From positions 75,873 to 139,872 of the forward strand of contig JBJXFE010000073.1 of the NCBI GenBank assembly GCA_046153875.1: 64,000 nucleotides of DNA, written 5' to 3'. How positions within the stretch are numbered: the stretch's first letter is position 1; every line of letters begins with the position of its first letter. Position numbers and translations under genes: made by a program. Source of the stretch: JBJXFE01 sp046153875. Lineage in GTDB: Bacteria > Planctomycetota > Phycisphaerae > Phycisphaerales > UBA1924. Of the stretch, positions 8,784 to 17,834 are shown piece after piece. The notes under the pieces are model-generated. The model was not told where the DNA came from and made no database searches. It worked only from the letters and a program-made list of their open reading frames with translations.

Positions 8784-10238
8784 CTAACCCGGCTCGGGCT
8801 CGGTCCCGGCCCGTGACCATTCCCCATCGGACGGCGCGCCGCCCGGGGGCGAGCCTTCACTCCAATCGCCCCCGTCGTCGGCCCACGCGTGTTCGTCGGA
8901 CGCCTCCTCTGTCTCGCCCTCGGCGAGCGGCGGCGCGCCCGAAACGCCCCAGCCGAACACGCGGAACACTCGGGCCACCAGCGACATGGCGACCCACGTG
9001 CCGATCGTGTACGTCAGCGCCCGGATGAAGAACAGCCCGAACTCACCGCGGGAGACCGCCACGAACTCGCCCAGGCCCACGCACATGGGCAGCACGACGA
9101 AGGGGTTGTGCGGGCGGCGGCGGATCATCTCGTCAAAGAGACGCATCACGAACGCCAGCGCGAGCGTGTAGGGGATGAACGCGAGCCACGGGTTGTCGTT
9201 CCAGATGTGCCCGATGATGCCGGGTCCGAGATTCAGGTTCTTGCCGACGCGGCGCACGCGGGCTTCGTCGGGCAGGGTATGGCCGAGGGCGTGGGGCTTG
9301 TTCTCCCAGAAGTAGCGGGGGATCGGGTGGCTGAGCATGTACCGGAGCGTGTGCAGCACGTCGTAGTCCGCCGCGCTGGGGCGCGACTGGATCAGGTACA
9401 TGCTGTTCGCGCCCGCCCACTGACCGGTCGCGAAATCGAACATCCCCTCGAGCGGGCTGCGGCTGGTCACGCGCCGGACGACGTCGGCCGGCGCCAGCAC
9501 CAGGCGCTCCGGGTCGCGTGTGGCGGTCACCGCCCCGAACACGAGCACGCCCGCCACGCCGAGCATGGAGAGGCGCAGCGCCATCGGTCGGAAGCCCAGG
9601 TGCTTCCAGTGCCCGTGGTACGCGCCCCACGCCACCGCCGAAACGAGCCCGACCAGGTCGCGGCGGCCGAACTCCCCGGCCAGCACCGACACCATGCCCA
9701 CAAGCACCATCGCCGCCGCGGGCAGGCTGACTGCGGGGTTGTACCAGCGGGGCGCCGCGGCCCATGCCGCCATGCCGGCGGAGACGATCAGCAAACCCGA
9801 CCCGACCGCCAGGATCGCCGGCCCCGCGAAGGGGACCTGCGCCAGCACGGAGCGCCCCAGAATGCCCAGGATCAGGAACGCCGCGGCGAGCCCGAGCATC
9901 GTCATGGGCCCCGGCGAGCCCACATCCGATGTGAATCGTTCGGCGATCGCCCGCGCCGTCCGCCCCCACGAATAGAACCACAGCAGGCAGACCGTGAACG
10001 CCACGCACAGGGTGGTGTAGATCACGCCGACGCGCGGCTGATCCGTCACCGACAGCACCGAATACTCGTCCGTGATCAGGCTGACCGCGCCGCTGAAGAG
10101 CTGGAAGAAGATGAACCCCAGCAGCACGAAGTTCCGCACGCACAGCAGGTCCGCCGTCCCGCGCCACGCCTGAACCACCATCATCAGGGCGAGCGCCAGG
10201 GCCGTCAGGATCAGGATGAAGCCCAGGAAGAGCGTCAT
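8784..10238 (-). CDS. O-antigen/exopolysaccharide polymerase-like membrane protein
   Basis: 484 residues with roughly ten membrane segments, beginning MTLFLGFILILTALALALM. A large hydrophilic loop carries RYFWENKPHALGHTLPDEA and GPGIIGHIWNDNPW, the pattern of Wzy-type repeat-unit polymerases, and the tail is acidic (ETEEASDEHAWADDGGDW). The ATG at 10238 is used because the first membrane helix starts there; upstream residues are Arg/Pro-rich and not coding-like. Position between GT4 and flippase genes supports polymerisation of the repeat unit at the periplasmic face. Wzy proteins share little sequence, so the name rests on topology and context. Confidence 0.7.
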   Translation of the reverse strand: MTLFLGFILILTALALALMMVVQAWRGTADLLCVRNFVLLGFIFFQLFSGAVSLITDEYSVLSVTDQPRVGVIYTTLCVAFTVCLLWFYSWGRTARAIAERFTSDVGSPGPMTMLGLAAAFLILGILGRSVLAQVPFAGPAILAVGSGLLIVSAGMAAWAAAPRWYNPAVSLPAAAMVLVGMVSVLAGEFGRRDLVGLVSAVAWGAYHGHWKHLGFRPMALRLSMLGVAGVLVFGAVTATRDPERLVLAPADVVRRVTSRSPLEGMFDFATGQWAGANSMYLIQSRPSAADYDVLHTLRYMLSHPIPRYFWENKPHALGHTLPDEARVRRVGKNLNLGPGIIGHIWNDNPWLAFIPYTLALAFVMRLFDEMIRRRPHNPFVVLPMCVGLGEFVAVSRGEFGLFFIRALTYTIGTWVAMSLVARVFRVFGWGVSGAPPLAEGETEEASDEHAWADDGGDWSEGSPPGGAPSDGEWSRAGTEPEPG

Positions 10239-10383
10239 GGGATTCCACTGCGCAGCCGCGGGGGGCGTCGGTCCTGAAACTACGAGCGCACGCCGGCGGG
10301 AAGTTCGCCCCCGGGGCGTGCGCCACCGCAAGGATATCGGCCCTCACACACCCCGACTTGCGGCCCGCCGGCTGTGCCGGGCC

Positions 10384-11565
10384 CTACGCACGCCCCGTCG
10401 CGCGGGCACGCTCATACAGACCGAGGTACCTGGGCGTTACCGCCGCCGCGTCGCAGGTCGAGAGAACCCATTCCCGTCCGCGCGCCCCGGCCGCTCGGAG
10501 CCGCGTCAGGTCGGCCAACGCCGGCCGGATCACCTCCGCGAGCCGACGACCTGTCGTCGCCGCGTCGTCATCGCGTTCGATGATCGTGGCCGCCCCGGTC
10601 GCCTCCAGCTCGCGCCAGATGTCGACGCCGCGCGTCGTCACGATCGGCGTCCCGCACGCCATCGCCTCCAGCAGCACATACCCGAAATTCTCCTGGTGGG
10701 TCGGCAGGACGAACAGGTCCGCGGAGCGGTACAGCGAGAGCTTCAGGTCACCCGTCACCAGCCCGAGCAGCCGCACGTTCGGGCCCAGGTCCAGCTTCAG
10801 TGCTAGCGCCCGGATGCCCGCTTCGTAGGCGGGCTCGCCCGACCCGGCGATCAGCACGTCGGCGGTGATCCCGCCGCCCCGCAGCTGCGCCGCCGCGTGG
10901 ATCAATGCCTCGACGCCCTTCTTCGGGTGCAGCCGACTCAGGAACAGCAGCCCCGGCACGCCCGCGCGGACGTTGTACGCCGCGCGCGCGATCTCCGGCG
11001 ACGGCGGCGTGCGGTACGCCGCGAGGTCCATCGGCAGCGGAATCACGACGCCGAGGTCTACCGGAAACCACTTGCGGGCCTGGTCCATCTCGGCCTGCGC
11101 GGTGCAGTGGACCGCGGCCGCGCCGCGCAGCATCCGCCCGCCGATCAGCGTCAGGTACAGCCGCTTCTTCGCCGCCCGCTGGGCCATGCACCAGTCGTCC
11201 AGCATCCCATGAACGGTCACGACATACGGCACGCGCGCCCGACGGCACGCCGCCGCGACCTGCGCGGTCGATCGCTCCCACACGCCGTGCAAGTGCGCAA
11301 CATCGACGCCCGCGAGCAGCCCGCGCACCCGCCCGACATCCCCGCGCGTCAGCCCGCGCAGCGGCCCCGTTCCGGGCCCCAGCCGGACCACCCGCGGCAC
11401 CCCCGGCGCCCCGCAACGCCAGGGTTCCGGCGCATCCGCATCGTCGAGGGTGGCGACCGTGACGTCGTGCCCCGCGGCGGCCGCCCCGCCCGCCAGGTCC
11501 AGCACCGCGCGCACCACGCCGCCCAGCGACACGCGCATGAAGTCGAGATAGTGGAACAGCCTCAT
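10384..11565 (-). CDS. Glycosyltransferase family 4 (GT-B)
   Basis: 393-residue GT-B glycosyltransferase. The N-terminus (FHYLDFMRVSLGGVVRAVLD) is the acceptor-side Rossmann domain; the C-terminal donor domain carries LFLSRLHPKKGVEALI and PTHQENFGYVLLEAMACGTP, with the E-x7-E nucleotide-sugar motif. It would add a sugar to a lipid-linked repeat unit on the cytoplasmic face. The ATG at 11565 overlaps the stop of the acetyltransferase gene by four bases (ATGA), which shows translational coupling. Confidence 0.88.
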   Translation of the reverse strand: MRLFHYLDFMRVSLGGVVRAVLDLAGGAAAAGHDVTVATLDDADAPEPWRCGAPGVPRVVRLGPGTGPLRGLTRGDVGRVRGLLAGVDVAHLHGVWERSTAQVAAACRRARVPYVVTVHGMLDDWCMAQRAAKKRLYLTLIGGRMLRGAAAVHCTAQAEMDQARKWFPVDLGVVIPLPMDLAAYRTPPSPEIARAAYNVRAGVPGLLFLSRLHPKKGVEALIHAAAQLRGGGITADVLIAGSGEPAYEAGIRALALKLDLGPNVRLLGLVTGDLKLSLYRSADLFVLPTHQENFGYVLLEAMACGTPIVTTRGVDIWRELEATGAATIIERDDDAATTGRRLAEVIRPALADLTRLRAAGARGREWVLSTCDAAAVTPRYLGLYERARATGRA

Positions 11566-12227
11566 GGGGCGGCCGCCCCGGACGACGCGCCGGGCCTCGG
11601 GCGCTCCTTCACGGCGCGCGCTGGGTTCCCCGAGTAGATCGTCCAAGGCTCCAGGTCCTTCAGGGCCACGGCGCGCGCGCCGAGGATCGCCCCCTCCCCC
11701 ACCGTCACGCCGGGGCCCACGAAGGCGTCCGCCGCGATCCACGCGTCGGCGCCGATCACGATCGGCGGGCGGATCAGCGGCATGTTCGCCTTCGTGTAGT
11801 CGTGCGTCCCCGCGCAAAGGTGCGCGTACTGGCTCACGCTCGCGCGGCCGCCGATCGTGATCGGCCCCAGGCAGTACGCGATCGCGAAGTCCCCCAGCGA
11901 GCTGTTCGCCCCCATCGACAGGTTCCACGGGCACTCGATCCGCGCCGTCCGCCGGATGTGGACCGTCGCGTGGAGACCCGCACCGAACCGACGGAGCAGG
12001 AAGTTCCGCCATCCGTACCAAGTCGGGTACGACCAAGCAAACGCCGTCCCCTGCACCATCGCCCACAACATCCGGGCGACCTTCTCGCGCGCCGAGTACG
12101 GGCTGATGTGCCGGCGCGTGGGGTCGTCGGAGACCTCCGCGGCCAGGTACGCCGCGTGCCGCCCCCCCCCTCCCCGCGGGTCCGGGGCGGCGGGCGGAGT
12201 CTCCGCGTTGTTCGGCGTCGTCGTCAC
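11562..12227 (-). CDS. WcaF-like hexapeptide-repeat acetyltransferase
   Basis: 221 residues. The protein has the left-handed beta-helix hexapeptide pattern (IGGRASVSQYAHLCAGTHD, VIGADAWIAADAFVGPGVTVG, AILGARAVALKD) and ends with the family signature YSGNPAR. N-terminal SYPTWYGWRNFLLRRFG is typical of colanic-acid WcaF-like O-acetyltransferases. It would transfer acetyl from acetyl-CoA to a sugar of the repeat unit. GTG start at 12227, seven bases after the GT2 gene; its end overlaps the GT4 start. Confidence 0.85.
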   Translation of the reverse strand: MTTTPNNAETPPAAPDPRGGGGRHAAYLAAEVSDDPTRRHISPYSAREKVARMLWAMVQGTAFAWSYPTWYGWRNFLLRRFGAGLHATVHIRRTARIECPWNLSMGANSSLGDFAIAYCLGPITIGGRASVSQYAHLCAGTHDYTKANMPLIRPPIVIGADAWIAADAFVGPGVTVGEGAILGARAVALKDLEPWTIYSGNPARAVKERPRPGASSGAAAP

Positions 12228-12234
12228 GTGGTCT

Positions 12235-13170
12235 TCACCGCGCGGCCTCGCGCTCCTCCATCAGGAACTCGCGGATCTTGAGCTGGATCAGGAAGTCGTA
12301 CGCCGCGATGAACAGGCAGAACCGAAGCCCGGTCATCCCGTCGAGGATCCCGAGCCTGAGCACGTACATATACAGGAACCGGAAGACCCAGCGCGCCGGC
12401 AGCCGCGGGTAGACGTAGTGCTTGATCCAGCGCCGCCGCTGGATCGCGTCGCCGAAGAGCTTCGCGTCCACCGTGCCCTTCGGGCCCGAGGCCTCGCGCC
12501 GCGACCGCACGACCTCGCGGGCCTCGAGCGTCGAGTACGTGTTGTGCTTGTCCATGTAGACTTCGAGCCCGCGCCGGTCGTTGTGCTCCATGTGACCCTT
12601 GAGGTACCCCGTCGCCCCGTCCACGATCATGTGCTCGTGGACCTCGCGCTCCTCGTACCGCGCCCGCCCGCGCTTGAAGAACCGCAGGTTCCAGCTCGGG
12701 TAATACCCGCAGTGCCGGATGCGCTTGCCGAGAAAGATGAAGTAGCGGTTGACGTAGTACCCCGCCTCGGGAACCTGCCCGGGCGGCTTGCGCGCGATCC
12801 GCAGCAGCTCGTCGCGCAGCTCGGGCAGGATCACCTCGTCCGCATCGAGGATGAACACCCAGTCGGCCTTCAGCGGCAGGTGGTCCAGGGCCCAGTTCTT
12901 CTGCCTGGCATACCCGAGCCACGATCGCTCCGCGACGTTCGCCCCCGCGGCCCGGGCCAGGTCGCGCGTGGCGTCCGTCGAGCCGGAATCCACAACGTGA
13001 ACGGCGTCCGCCCACGACACGCTCGCCAGCGCGTGAGGGAGGTTTTTCTCCTCGTTCTTCGTGATGAGAACGACCTCGATGTTCGACCGCGTGCGGCCCG
13101 CGGGCGCACCCGCGATCGATGTCGCGGCGCGGACGCCGGAGGGCTGGACCGGGGCATCGGGCACGGGCAT
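12235..13170 (-). CDS. Glycosyltransferase family 2 (GT-A)
   Basis: 311 residues. A GT-A domain starts IEVVLITKNEEKNLPHALAS, with HVVDSGSTD for nucleotide binding and FILDADEVI as the DxD metal site, followed by the WNLRFFKRGRARYEEREVHEH region shared with WaaE/KdtX-like enzymes. The C-terminus has two hydrophobic stretches (about 260-300). Likely role is addition of a sugar to the growing repeat unit at the membrane. The ATG at 13170 shares bases with the stop of the deacetylase gene (TGATG). Confidence 0.87.
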   Translation of the reverse strand: MPVPDAPVQPSGVRAATSIAGAPAGRTRSNIEVVLITKNEEKNLPHALASVSWADAVHVVDSGSTDATRDLARAAGANVAERSWLGYARQKNWALDHLPLKADWVFILDADEVILPELRDELLRIARKPPGQVPEAGYYVNRYFIFLGKRIRHCGYYPSWNLRFFKRGRARYEEREVHEHMIVDGATGYLKGHMEHNDRRGLEVYMDKHNTYSTLEAREVVRSRREASGPKGTVDAKLFGDAIQRRRWIKHYVYPRLPARWVFRFLYMYVLRLGILDGMTGLRFCLFIAAYDFLIQLKIREFLMEEREAAR

Positions 13171-14075
13171 CAACCCTTCGTCGGCGGCACCGGAGAAGTT
13201 CGCGCCGGATCGTACCCGACGCGGGCGCGGAGCACGTCCTCGCACGTTCCCCACCGATATCGGTCCAGAAGCAACCGCAGTTTGCGCTCCGCCGAGCGCA
13301 GCCCGACGTAGCACTTGAACCGGCGGATCATCGGCATCGGCACGCGCGGGCCGTCGGGCGCGAAGTCGCGCGGGTGCAGGTACGCCACCACGGGCCGCCC
13401 CGCGCGATGGCTCTGGGCCACGCCGCGCCGGATCATCCAGCCCGGCAGCAGCCGCAGGTACCCCCCCCCCGAGTACGCCGTGCGCACCGGCCCGAACCGC
13501 CCCACCGACATCGGTAGTTCCGCCAGCGTCGCCCCCGACGGCGCGGTGAGCGTGTGCGGCCCCTCCGGGCACGGATACCCGCCGTGCCCGCGAGACCCGG
13601 GGAACAGGCTCGCGTCGTACGCGAACCCCAGCTCGGCCAGCACGTCGAACGCCCACTCCGTCCCCGGCGTGATCGAGAAGCTCGGCGCGCGATAGCCGCG
13701 CACGGGCCGGTCCGTTCCCCGCGCGATCGCGTCGAGCGATCGCCGCACGTCGTCGCGGAACTCCGCGGGCTTCTGCGAGAACACCGGGCCGTGCATGTGC
13801 CCGTGGCTCGCCACCTCGTGCCCGCGGGCCGCGATCTCGCCGACGATCCCGGGGTACCGCTCCGCCACCCAGCCCAGGACGAAGAACGTGGCCCGGGTCT
13901 TGTGCTCGTCCAGCACGCGCAGGATGAACCGCGTCCGCTCCTCCACCAGCGACGGGAAGCCGGCCCACTGCGCGGGGTCCGCCACGGCCTCGATCTCGAC
14001 GAGGTGGAACCAGTCCTCGATGTCGAAGGTCATCGCGTTCAGGATGGGCTCGTGGTCGCCGATGTCGCTCTCCAT
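13170..14075 (-). CDS. Polysaccharide deacetylase, PEP-CTERM/XrtA-locus type
   Basis: 301 residues. A NodB-homology domain with TFDIEDWFHLVE (metal Asp), HEVASHGHMHGPVF (metal His pair) and YRAPSFSITP, and a C-terminal DUF3473-like part (YLHPRDFAPDGPR). This subfamily is known from exosortase-linked exopolysaccharide loci; no exosortase is seen here. It probably removes N-acetyl groups from the polymer or lipid-linked unit. It starts at 14075 in a TGATG overlap with the transferase gene and ends in another TGATG with GT2. Confidence 0.87.
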   Translation of the reverse strand: MESDIGDHEPILNAMTFDIEDWFHLVEIEAVADPAQWAGFPSLVEERTRFILRVLDEHKTRATFFVLGWVAERYPGIVGEIAARGHEVASHGHMHGPVFSQKPAEFRDDVRRSLDAIARGTDRPVRGYRAPSFSITPGTEWAFDVLAELGFAYDASLFPGSRGHGGYPCPEGPHTLTAPSGATLAELPMSVGRFGPVRTAYSGGGYLRLLPGWMIRRGVAQSHRAGRPVVAYLHPRDFAPDGPRVPMPMIRRFKCYVGLRSAERKLRLLLDRYRWGTCEDVLRARVGYDPARTSPVPPTKG

Positions 14076-15157
14076 CAGAACGCGTCGTGATCCAGGAAAC
14101 TGAACCGCCAGTTGGCCAGGTCTGCCGCCACCGAGTCCCGAGGCGCCAGCGTCTTGGGCCACACCAGCATCTGGTACGTCTCCCCAGACGCGACGCGGTG
14201 CCCGCTCGAGCGCAGCAGATCCGCCGCCGCCGACCCCAGCCCGTCGAGGTAGAGCGTCGTGTCCGCGCCCTCGCCTCGCATCCGCCGCTCCGCCTCGGCC
14301 AGCAGAGCCGGTGCGGCACGGCGCTCCGTCCGGGCGTTCACAACCTCCATGATGATGCCAACACGTACACGCTCGCGGCTCGCCAGCCGGTACACCAGCG
14401 CCGCGACCACCTCCCCGCCGCGGTCCGCGGCCAGCACGGTGTACCGTTCGCCGTCGATCGTTCCGGCAAGGCGCCGTCGCAGCGTCTCGGGCGTCCAGAC
14501 CTGGCTGACGCGCCCCTCGCCAGACGCGTTCAGCAGCGTCGGGATCATCTCCATCGCGTGCTCACCCGCGTCCATCTCGCGGATTGCCAGCGCCGCGTCG
14601 GATCCGCCGCGGCGCAGCTTCAGCCACGCTCCGTACGCCGCATCTCCCGGCACGGCCGCCGCACGCAGCACGCCGGGCCAGCCTTTGTACCGCGCCAGCA
14701 ACCGGAACGGGCGCAGCGGCTTGAACATCACGCGCAGCCCGCCGACCCGTGCGAACCCCAGCTTCTCGTGCCCCTGGGCCACGTGGGGCCGGCGCGTCCC
14801 CGTGAAGATCGCGTCGATGCCGAGCGGCTTGATCCCGCGCATCATCGCCAGCACGAGCTGCGGATAGACCATGAACCGTCGGCACGCCTCGCGCACGAAC
14901 AGGTGGGCCCAGTACCCGGCCCGGATCGTCCGGTCTCCCCAGCGTTGATCGCGCACGTACAGGCTCGTGAACCCGGCGGGCTTGCCGCCGACAGACGCGA
15001 TCCAGCCGGCCAGGTGCGCGGGGTCGAGCCCGAAGAGGGCCGCCGAGACGTGCGCGAGCTCGAGCGCACGCCCATCGCGCTCGCTCAGCAGCGCCGTCAC
15101 CGCGTCCAGGTCGCCGGGCCCGGTCGGGCGGACCTCGATGCGCAGGGTGGCGGTCAT
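14075..15157 (-). CDS. GNAT-superfamily acyltransferase
   Basis: 360 residues. The N-terminal half begins IEVRPTGPGDLDAVTALLSE and has GNAT-like strands with YWAHLFVREACRRFMVYPQL and GHEKLGFARVGG (the acyl-CoA/ACP pyrophosphate-loop area). The C-terminal half (RVGIIMEVVNART) looks like a second, degenerate GNAT lobe. It sits directly after an acyl carrier protein and an FkbH-like enzyme, so acyl transfer from ACP to a sugar amine is an attractive role, but it is an inference from order. ATG at 15157 chosen over a longer Arg-rich extension. Confidence 0.75.
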   Translation of the reverse strand: MTATLRIEVRPTGPGDLDAVTALLSERDGRALELAHVSAALFGLDPAHLAGWIASVGGKPAGFTSLYVRDQRWGDRTIRAGYWAHLFVREACRRFMVYPQLVLAMMRGIKPLGIDAIFTGTRRPHVAQGHEKLGFARVGGLRVMFKPLRPFRLLARYKGWPGVLRAAAVPGDAAYGAWLKLRRGGSDAALAIREMDAGEHAMEMIPTLLNASGEGRVSQVWTPETLRRRLAGTIDGERYTVLAADRGGEVVAALVYRLASRERVRVGIIMEVVNARTERRAAPALLAEAERRMRGEGADTTLYLDGLGSAAADLLRSSGHRVASGETYQMLVWPKTLAPRDSVAADLANWRFSFLDHDAF

Positions 15158-15206
15158 GGTGTGGAGAGTGCAAAACTCGCGGGACGCCGGGTCCGCGTCG
15201 CCCGCT

Positions 15207-15452
15207 TCAGCCGCCCGCCGATCCCGCCTTCGCGTCCACCGTCGCGACAATGAGTGACACGCTCGCCATCGCCGCGATTTCCTCGGGCGTGAACTCCACG
15301 CCGAACGACTGCTCCAGCGCCAGCACGAGATTCAGGTGCCCCATCGAGTCCCAGGCCTCCACGCTGTGGGGCGACGACTCGGGGGAGACCTCGATCGCCG
15401 GCACGCCGAAGACATCCGACACCACCTGCTTCACCCGGTCGAGCCTGCTCAC
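15207..15452 (-). CDS. Acyl carrier protein
   Basis: 81 residues, a standard ACP size. The phosphopantetheine attachment site is the Ser in EAWDSMGHLNLVLALEQ, followed by helix III and the acidic FGVEFTPEEIAAM. It would carry an acyl group as a thioester. The GTG start at 15452 overlaps the stop of the VOC-FkbH gene by four bases (GTGA), so the two are translationally coupled and very likely work as a pair; FkbH enzymes load glyceryl units onto such carriers. No ketosynthase or other fatty-acid synthase gene is near. Confidence 0.9.
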   Translation of the reverse strand: MSRLDRVKQVVSDVFGVPAIEVSPESSPHSVEAWDSMGHLNLVLALEQSFGVEFTPEEIAAMASVSLIVATVDAKAGSAGG

Positions 15453-17803
15453 GCCGGAGCCTCCGCGGTCTGCGCCGCCACCATGGATCGGCTGATCCAC
15501 GGCGGGGGCTCGATTGTGGACGCCGTGAGGTCCATCTCCCAGCGTTGCTTCCCACCCTCCTCGGAAGTCAGGGTGAAACGGTGTTGCGAGTAGAAATCCT
15601 TCGCCGGCGCGTTCTTCTTCGTCGGGATGAACCACCCGCCTATCGCTCTCGCCCCGGCCGCCCGGACCTGCTCGATCAGCGTCGCCAGCACCGCCGTCTC
15701 GACCGTCCGACCGATCACGCGGCAGGACATGAGGATGTTGTCGATCTCCCAGCGCCCGCGCTCCGCCTCGTGCGCCATCGCCAGTCCCACGATCCCGTTG
15801 TCGCCGAACCGGTCCTTGACGCGCAGCCACCGCACGATCCAGCGCGGGTCGGCGGCGAGCGCCTCCACCTCCGCCTCGCTGTACCGTTTCGTCGTCATGT
15901 TGAACTGGTTGGTCTTCTGCGTGAGCTGCGCCACGCGGGCCAGCGTCGCCGCGGTCACCGCGCCGAACTCTACCTCCTGCTTCAGCGACCGGTAGAAACC
16001 CTCGAGCGTCCCCGCCGCCTGCTCCAGCTCCGCCCGTTGCCGGTCCTGCGCGTAGAACTTCCCGCGCTCGCGGTCCTCGGCCGAGAGCGACAGCCGCTCG
16101 AACAGCGGGCACTCGCGCAGGACCCTGGCGTACAGCCCCGGGTCCGCCGGCGGCTCGATCACCATGACCTCGGGCACCTGCCCGCGGACCAGCTCGCGCT
16201 CCGCCGGGTTGTCGTCGAAGAACGCGAGGGAGTCGATCCCGATGTTCAGCTCCGCCGCGATCTCGCGCAGGTTCGTCCCCTTGTCCTTCCAGTTGATCCG
16301 TAGCGCCGCGAAGTGGTGCGGGCGGAGCAGCATCCCGTCGTGTTTCTCCAGCGCCTCCATCGCGTCCGCCGCGTTGTTCTTCGAGCACACCGCGAGGATC
16401 ACGCCGCGGTGATACAGGTCGAGGATCACCCGCTGGAACTCGCGGTACGACGCCCCGGGGTGCTCCAGGCCCACCTGGATCCCGTGCATCCCGTCCTCGC
16501 CGATCACGCCGCCCCAGAGCGTGTTGTCCAGGTCCAGCACCAGGCACTTGGCCAGCCGCCCCGTCACCGGGTGGAGGAACCGCAGCCACTCGTTCGCGAG
16601 GTAGATGAGGCACGGCGCCGCGATCGGCATGCGCATCGTGCGCCACTTCCGCTCATCGTGCCACGCCCGCAGCCCGTGCCGCGCGACCAGCGCGTCGTAA
16701 TCGAGCACATACACGCCCGTGTTCTGCCGCGCCAGCTCGACGAGCCCCGCGTTGATCCGACGGATGCACGCGGCCTGCCCGCGGGAGTCTTGCGCGTCGT
16801 AGACCCCCGCGGCCGCGCTCTCGGGCGTTTCCAGCCCGTGGATCACCACGTGCGCCTTGCTCCCCACCCGGATCGCCCCGATCCACGAGCGATACGAGGC
16901 GAGCACGCGATCCACGATCGCCTCCGCCCCTCCCGGGGGCAACTCCGTGAATCCGTCCCACAGGTCCGGCGCGAGGTCGCGGGCCTGCACCGCGAACACG
17001 ATCACCGTCGGGTCGAAGGCGTACAGGCGGCTCGACGGGTCGATGACCTCCTGCTGGTAGGTGTTGAAGTCGCCGACCCATGCCGACACGTCGATCCCGT
17101 TCACCGCGGCAGCCGCCCGCAGCAGCGGCAGCACAGGCTCGACCGTGAACGACCTCAGGAACGCGACGCGGCACGGCGTCACGCTCAGATTGGCCTTGAT
17201 CTTGTCGAATCGCGTCGCAACGAACCCCGCCGTCGCCGGGCCGGGGTCGAGCCGCCACAGCTTCGCCAGCAGTCCGTGAGCGGCCGTCGCTTCTCCCGCG
17301 ACAACCGCGGCGTCGATCTGGTTCCGGATCTCCGCCGTGCCACCGATCGCCGATTCGGCGATCGGTGCCGCGGGTCCGCGATCCACCGCGGCCTTCGGCG
17401 CCTCAACGAGTTCGATCAACTGCTTCGCCGGCGTGAACAGCCACGCGATCCGACGACCCTGGTACGCCACGGCGGGCACCGGGTTGGCGACGATCATGCA
17501 GCCGCCGCCGCGCATCTCGGCCAGGGTCTTCTCGATGTCCGGCACCTCGTAGCAGACGTGGTACGCCCCGGCCCCCTTCGCCACCACGCGGGCGACGTGC
17601 GACGACGGGCTCAGCGGCGCGATCAGTTCGATGACGAAGTCCCCGGGGCGGCCCGAGCCGAGGAACACGACTCTGGCCTGCTGCGCGGGATCGTCGAACG
17701 GCCCGGAGAGCACCCGGTACCCGAACAGGCGCTCGTACACCCCGACCGACGCTTCGAGGTCGGCCACCGCCACGCCCATGTGATCAAACCGCATCGGAGC
17801 CAT
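15449..17803 (-). CDS. VOC-FkbH fusion: HAD-IIIC enzyme with N-terminal glyoxalase-like domain
   Basis: 784 residues. Residues 1-136 form a VOC domain like methylmalonyl-CoA epimerases (FDHMGVAVADLEASVGVYE, AYHVCYEVPDIEKTL). From about 185 an FkbH-type protein follows: an N-terminal GDSL-like region (WVGDFNTYQQEVIDP), a HAD core with LDLDNTLWGGVIGEDG near residue 420 (nucleophile Asp), and a C-terminal acyltransferase-like part (TKRYSEAEVEALAAD, SCRVIGRTVE). FkbH enzymes turn 1,3-bisphosphoglycerate into glyceryl-ACP. The next gene is an ACP, overlapping by four bases. The VOC fusion is unusual to me and may act on the acyl group. ATG at 17803; Met4 is possible. Confidence 0.88.
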   Translation of the reverse strand: MAPMRFDHMGVAVADLEASVGVYERLFGYRVLSGPFDDPAQQARVVFLGSGRPGDFVIELIAPLSPSSHVARVVAKGAGAYHVCYEVPDIEKTLAEMRGGGCMIVANPVPAVAYQGRRIAWLFTPAKQLIELVEAPKAAVDRGPAAPIAESAIGGTAEIRNQIDAAVVAGEATAAHGLLAKLWRLDPGPATAGFVATRFDKIKANLSVTPCRVAFLRSFTVEPVLPLLRAAAAVNGIDVSAWVGDFNTYQQEVIDPSSRLYAFDPTVIVFAVQARDLAPDLWDGFTELPPGGAEAIVDRVLASYRSWIGAIRVGSKAHVVIHGLETPESAAAGVYDAQDSRGQAACIRRINAGLVELARQNTGVYVLDYDALVARHGLRAWHDERKWRTMRMPIAAPCLIYLANEWLRFLHPVTGRLAKCLVLDLDNTLWGGVIGEDGMHGIQVGLEHPGASYREFQRVILDLYHRGVILAVCSKNNAADAMEALEKHDGMLLRPHHFAALRINWKDKGTNLREIAAELNIGIDSLAFFDDNPAERELVRGQVPEVMVIEPPADPGLYARVLRECPLFERLSLSAEDRERGKFYAQDRQRAELEQAAGTLEGFYRSLKQEVEFGAVTAATLARVAQLTQKTNQFNMTTKRYSEAEVEALAADPRWIVRWLRVKDRFGDNGIVGLAMAHEAERGRWEIDNILMSCRVIGRTVETAVLATLIEQVRAAGARAIGGWFIPTKKNAPAKDFYSQHRFTLTSEEGGKQRWEMDLTASTIEPPPWISRSMVAAQTAEAPA

Positions 17804-17834
17804 GATTCAGCGGGTCTCAGCGGGTCTTTCGGGT

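Noticed and set aside
14165..14319. A long upstream extension joining the GT2 and deacetylase regions in one minus-strand frame
   Set aside because: It is an out-of-frame reading through the deacetylase gene; GT2 homology starts at 13170.
15207..17803. Polyketide or NRPS cluster because of FkbH and ACP
   Set aside because: No ketosynthase, adenylation or thioesterase domain is present; the surrounding genes are all for polysaccharide.
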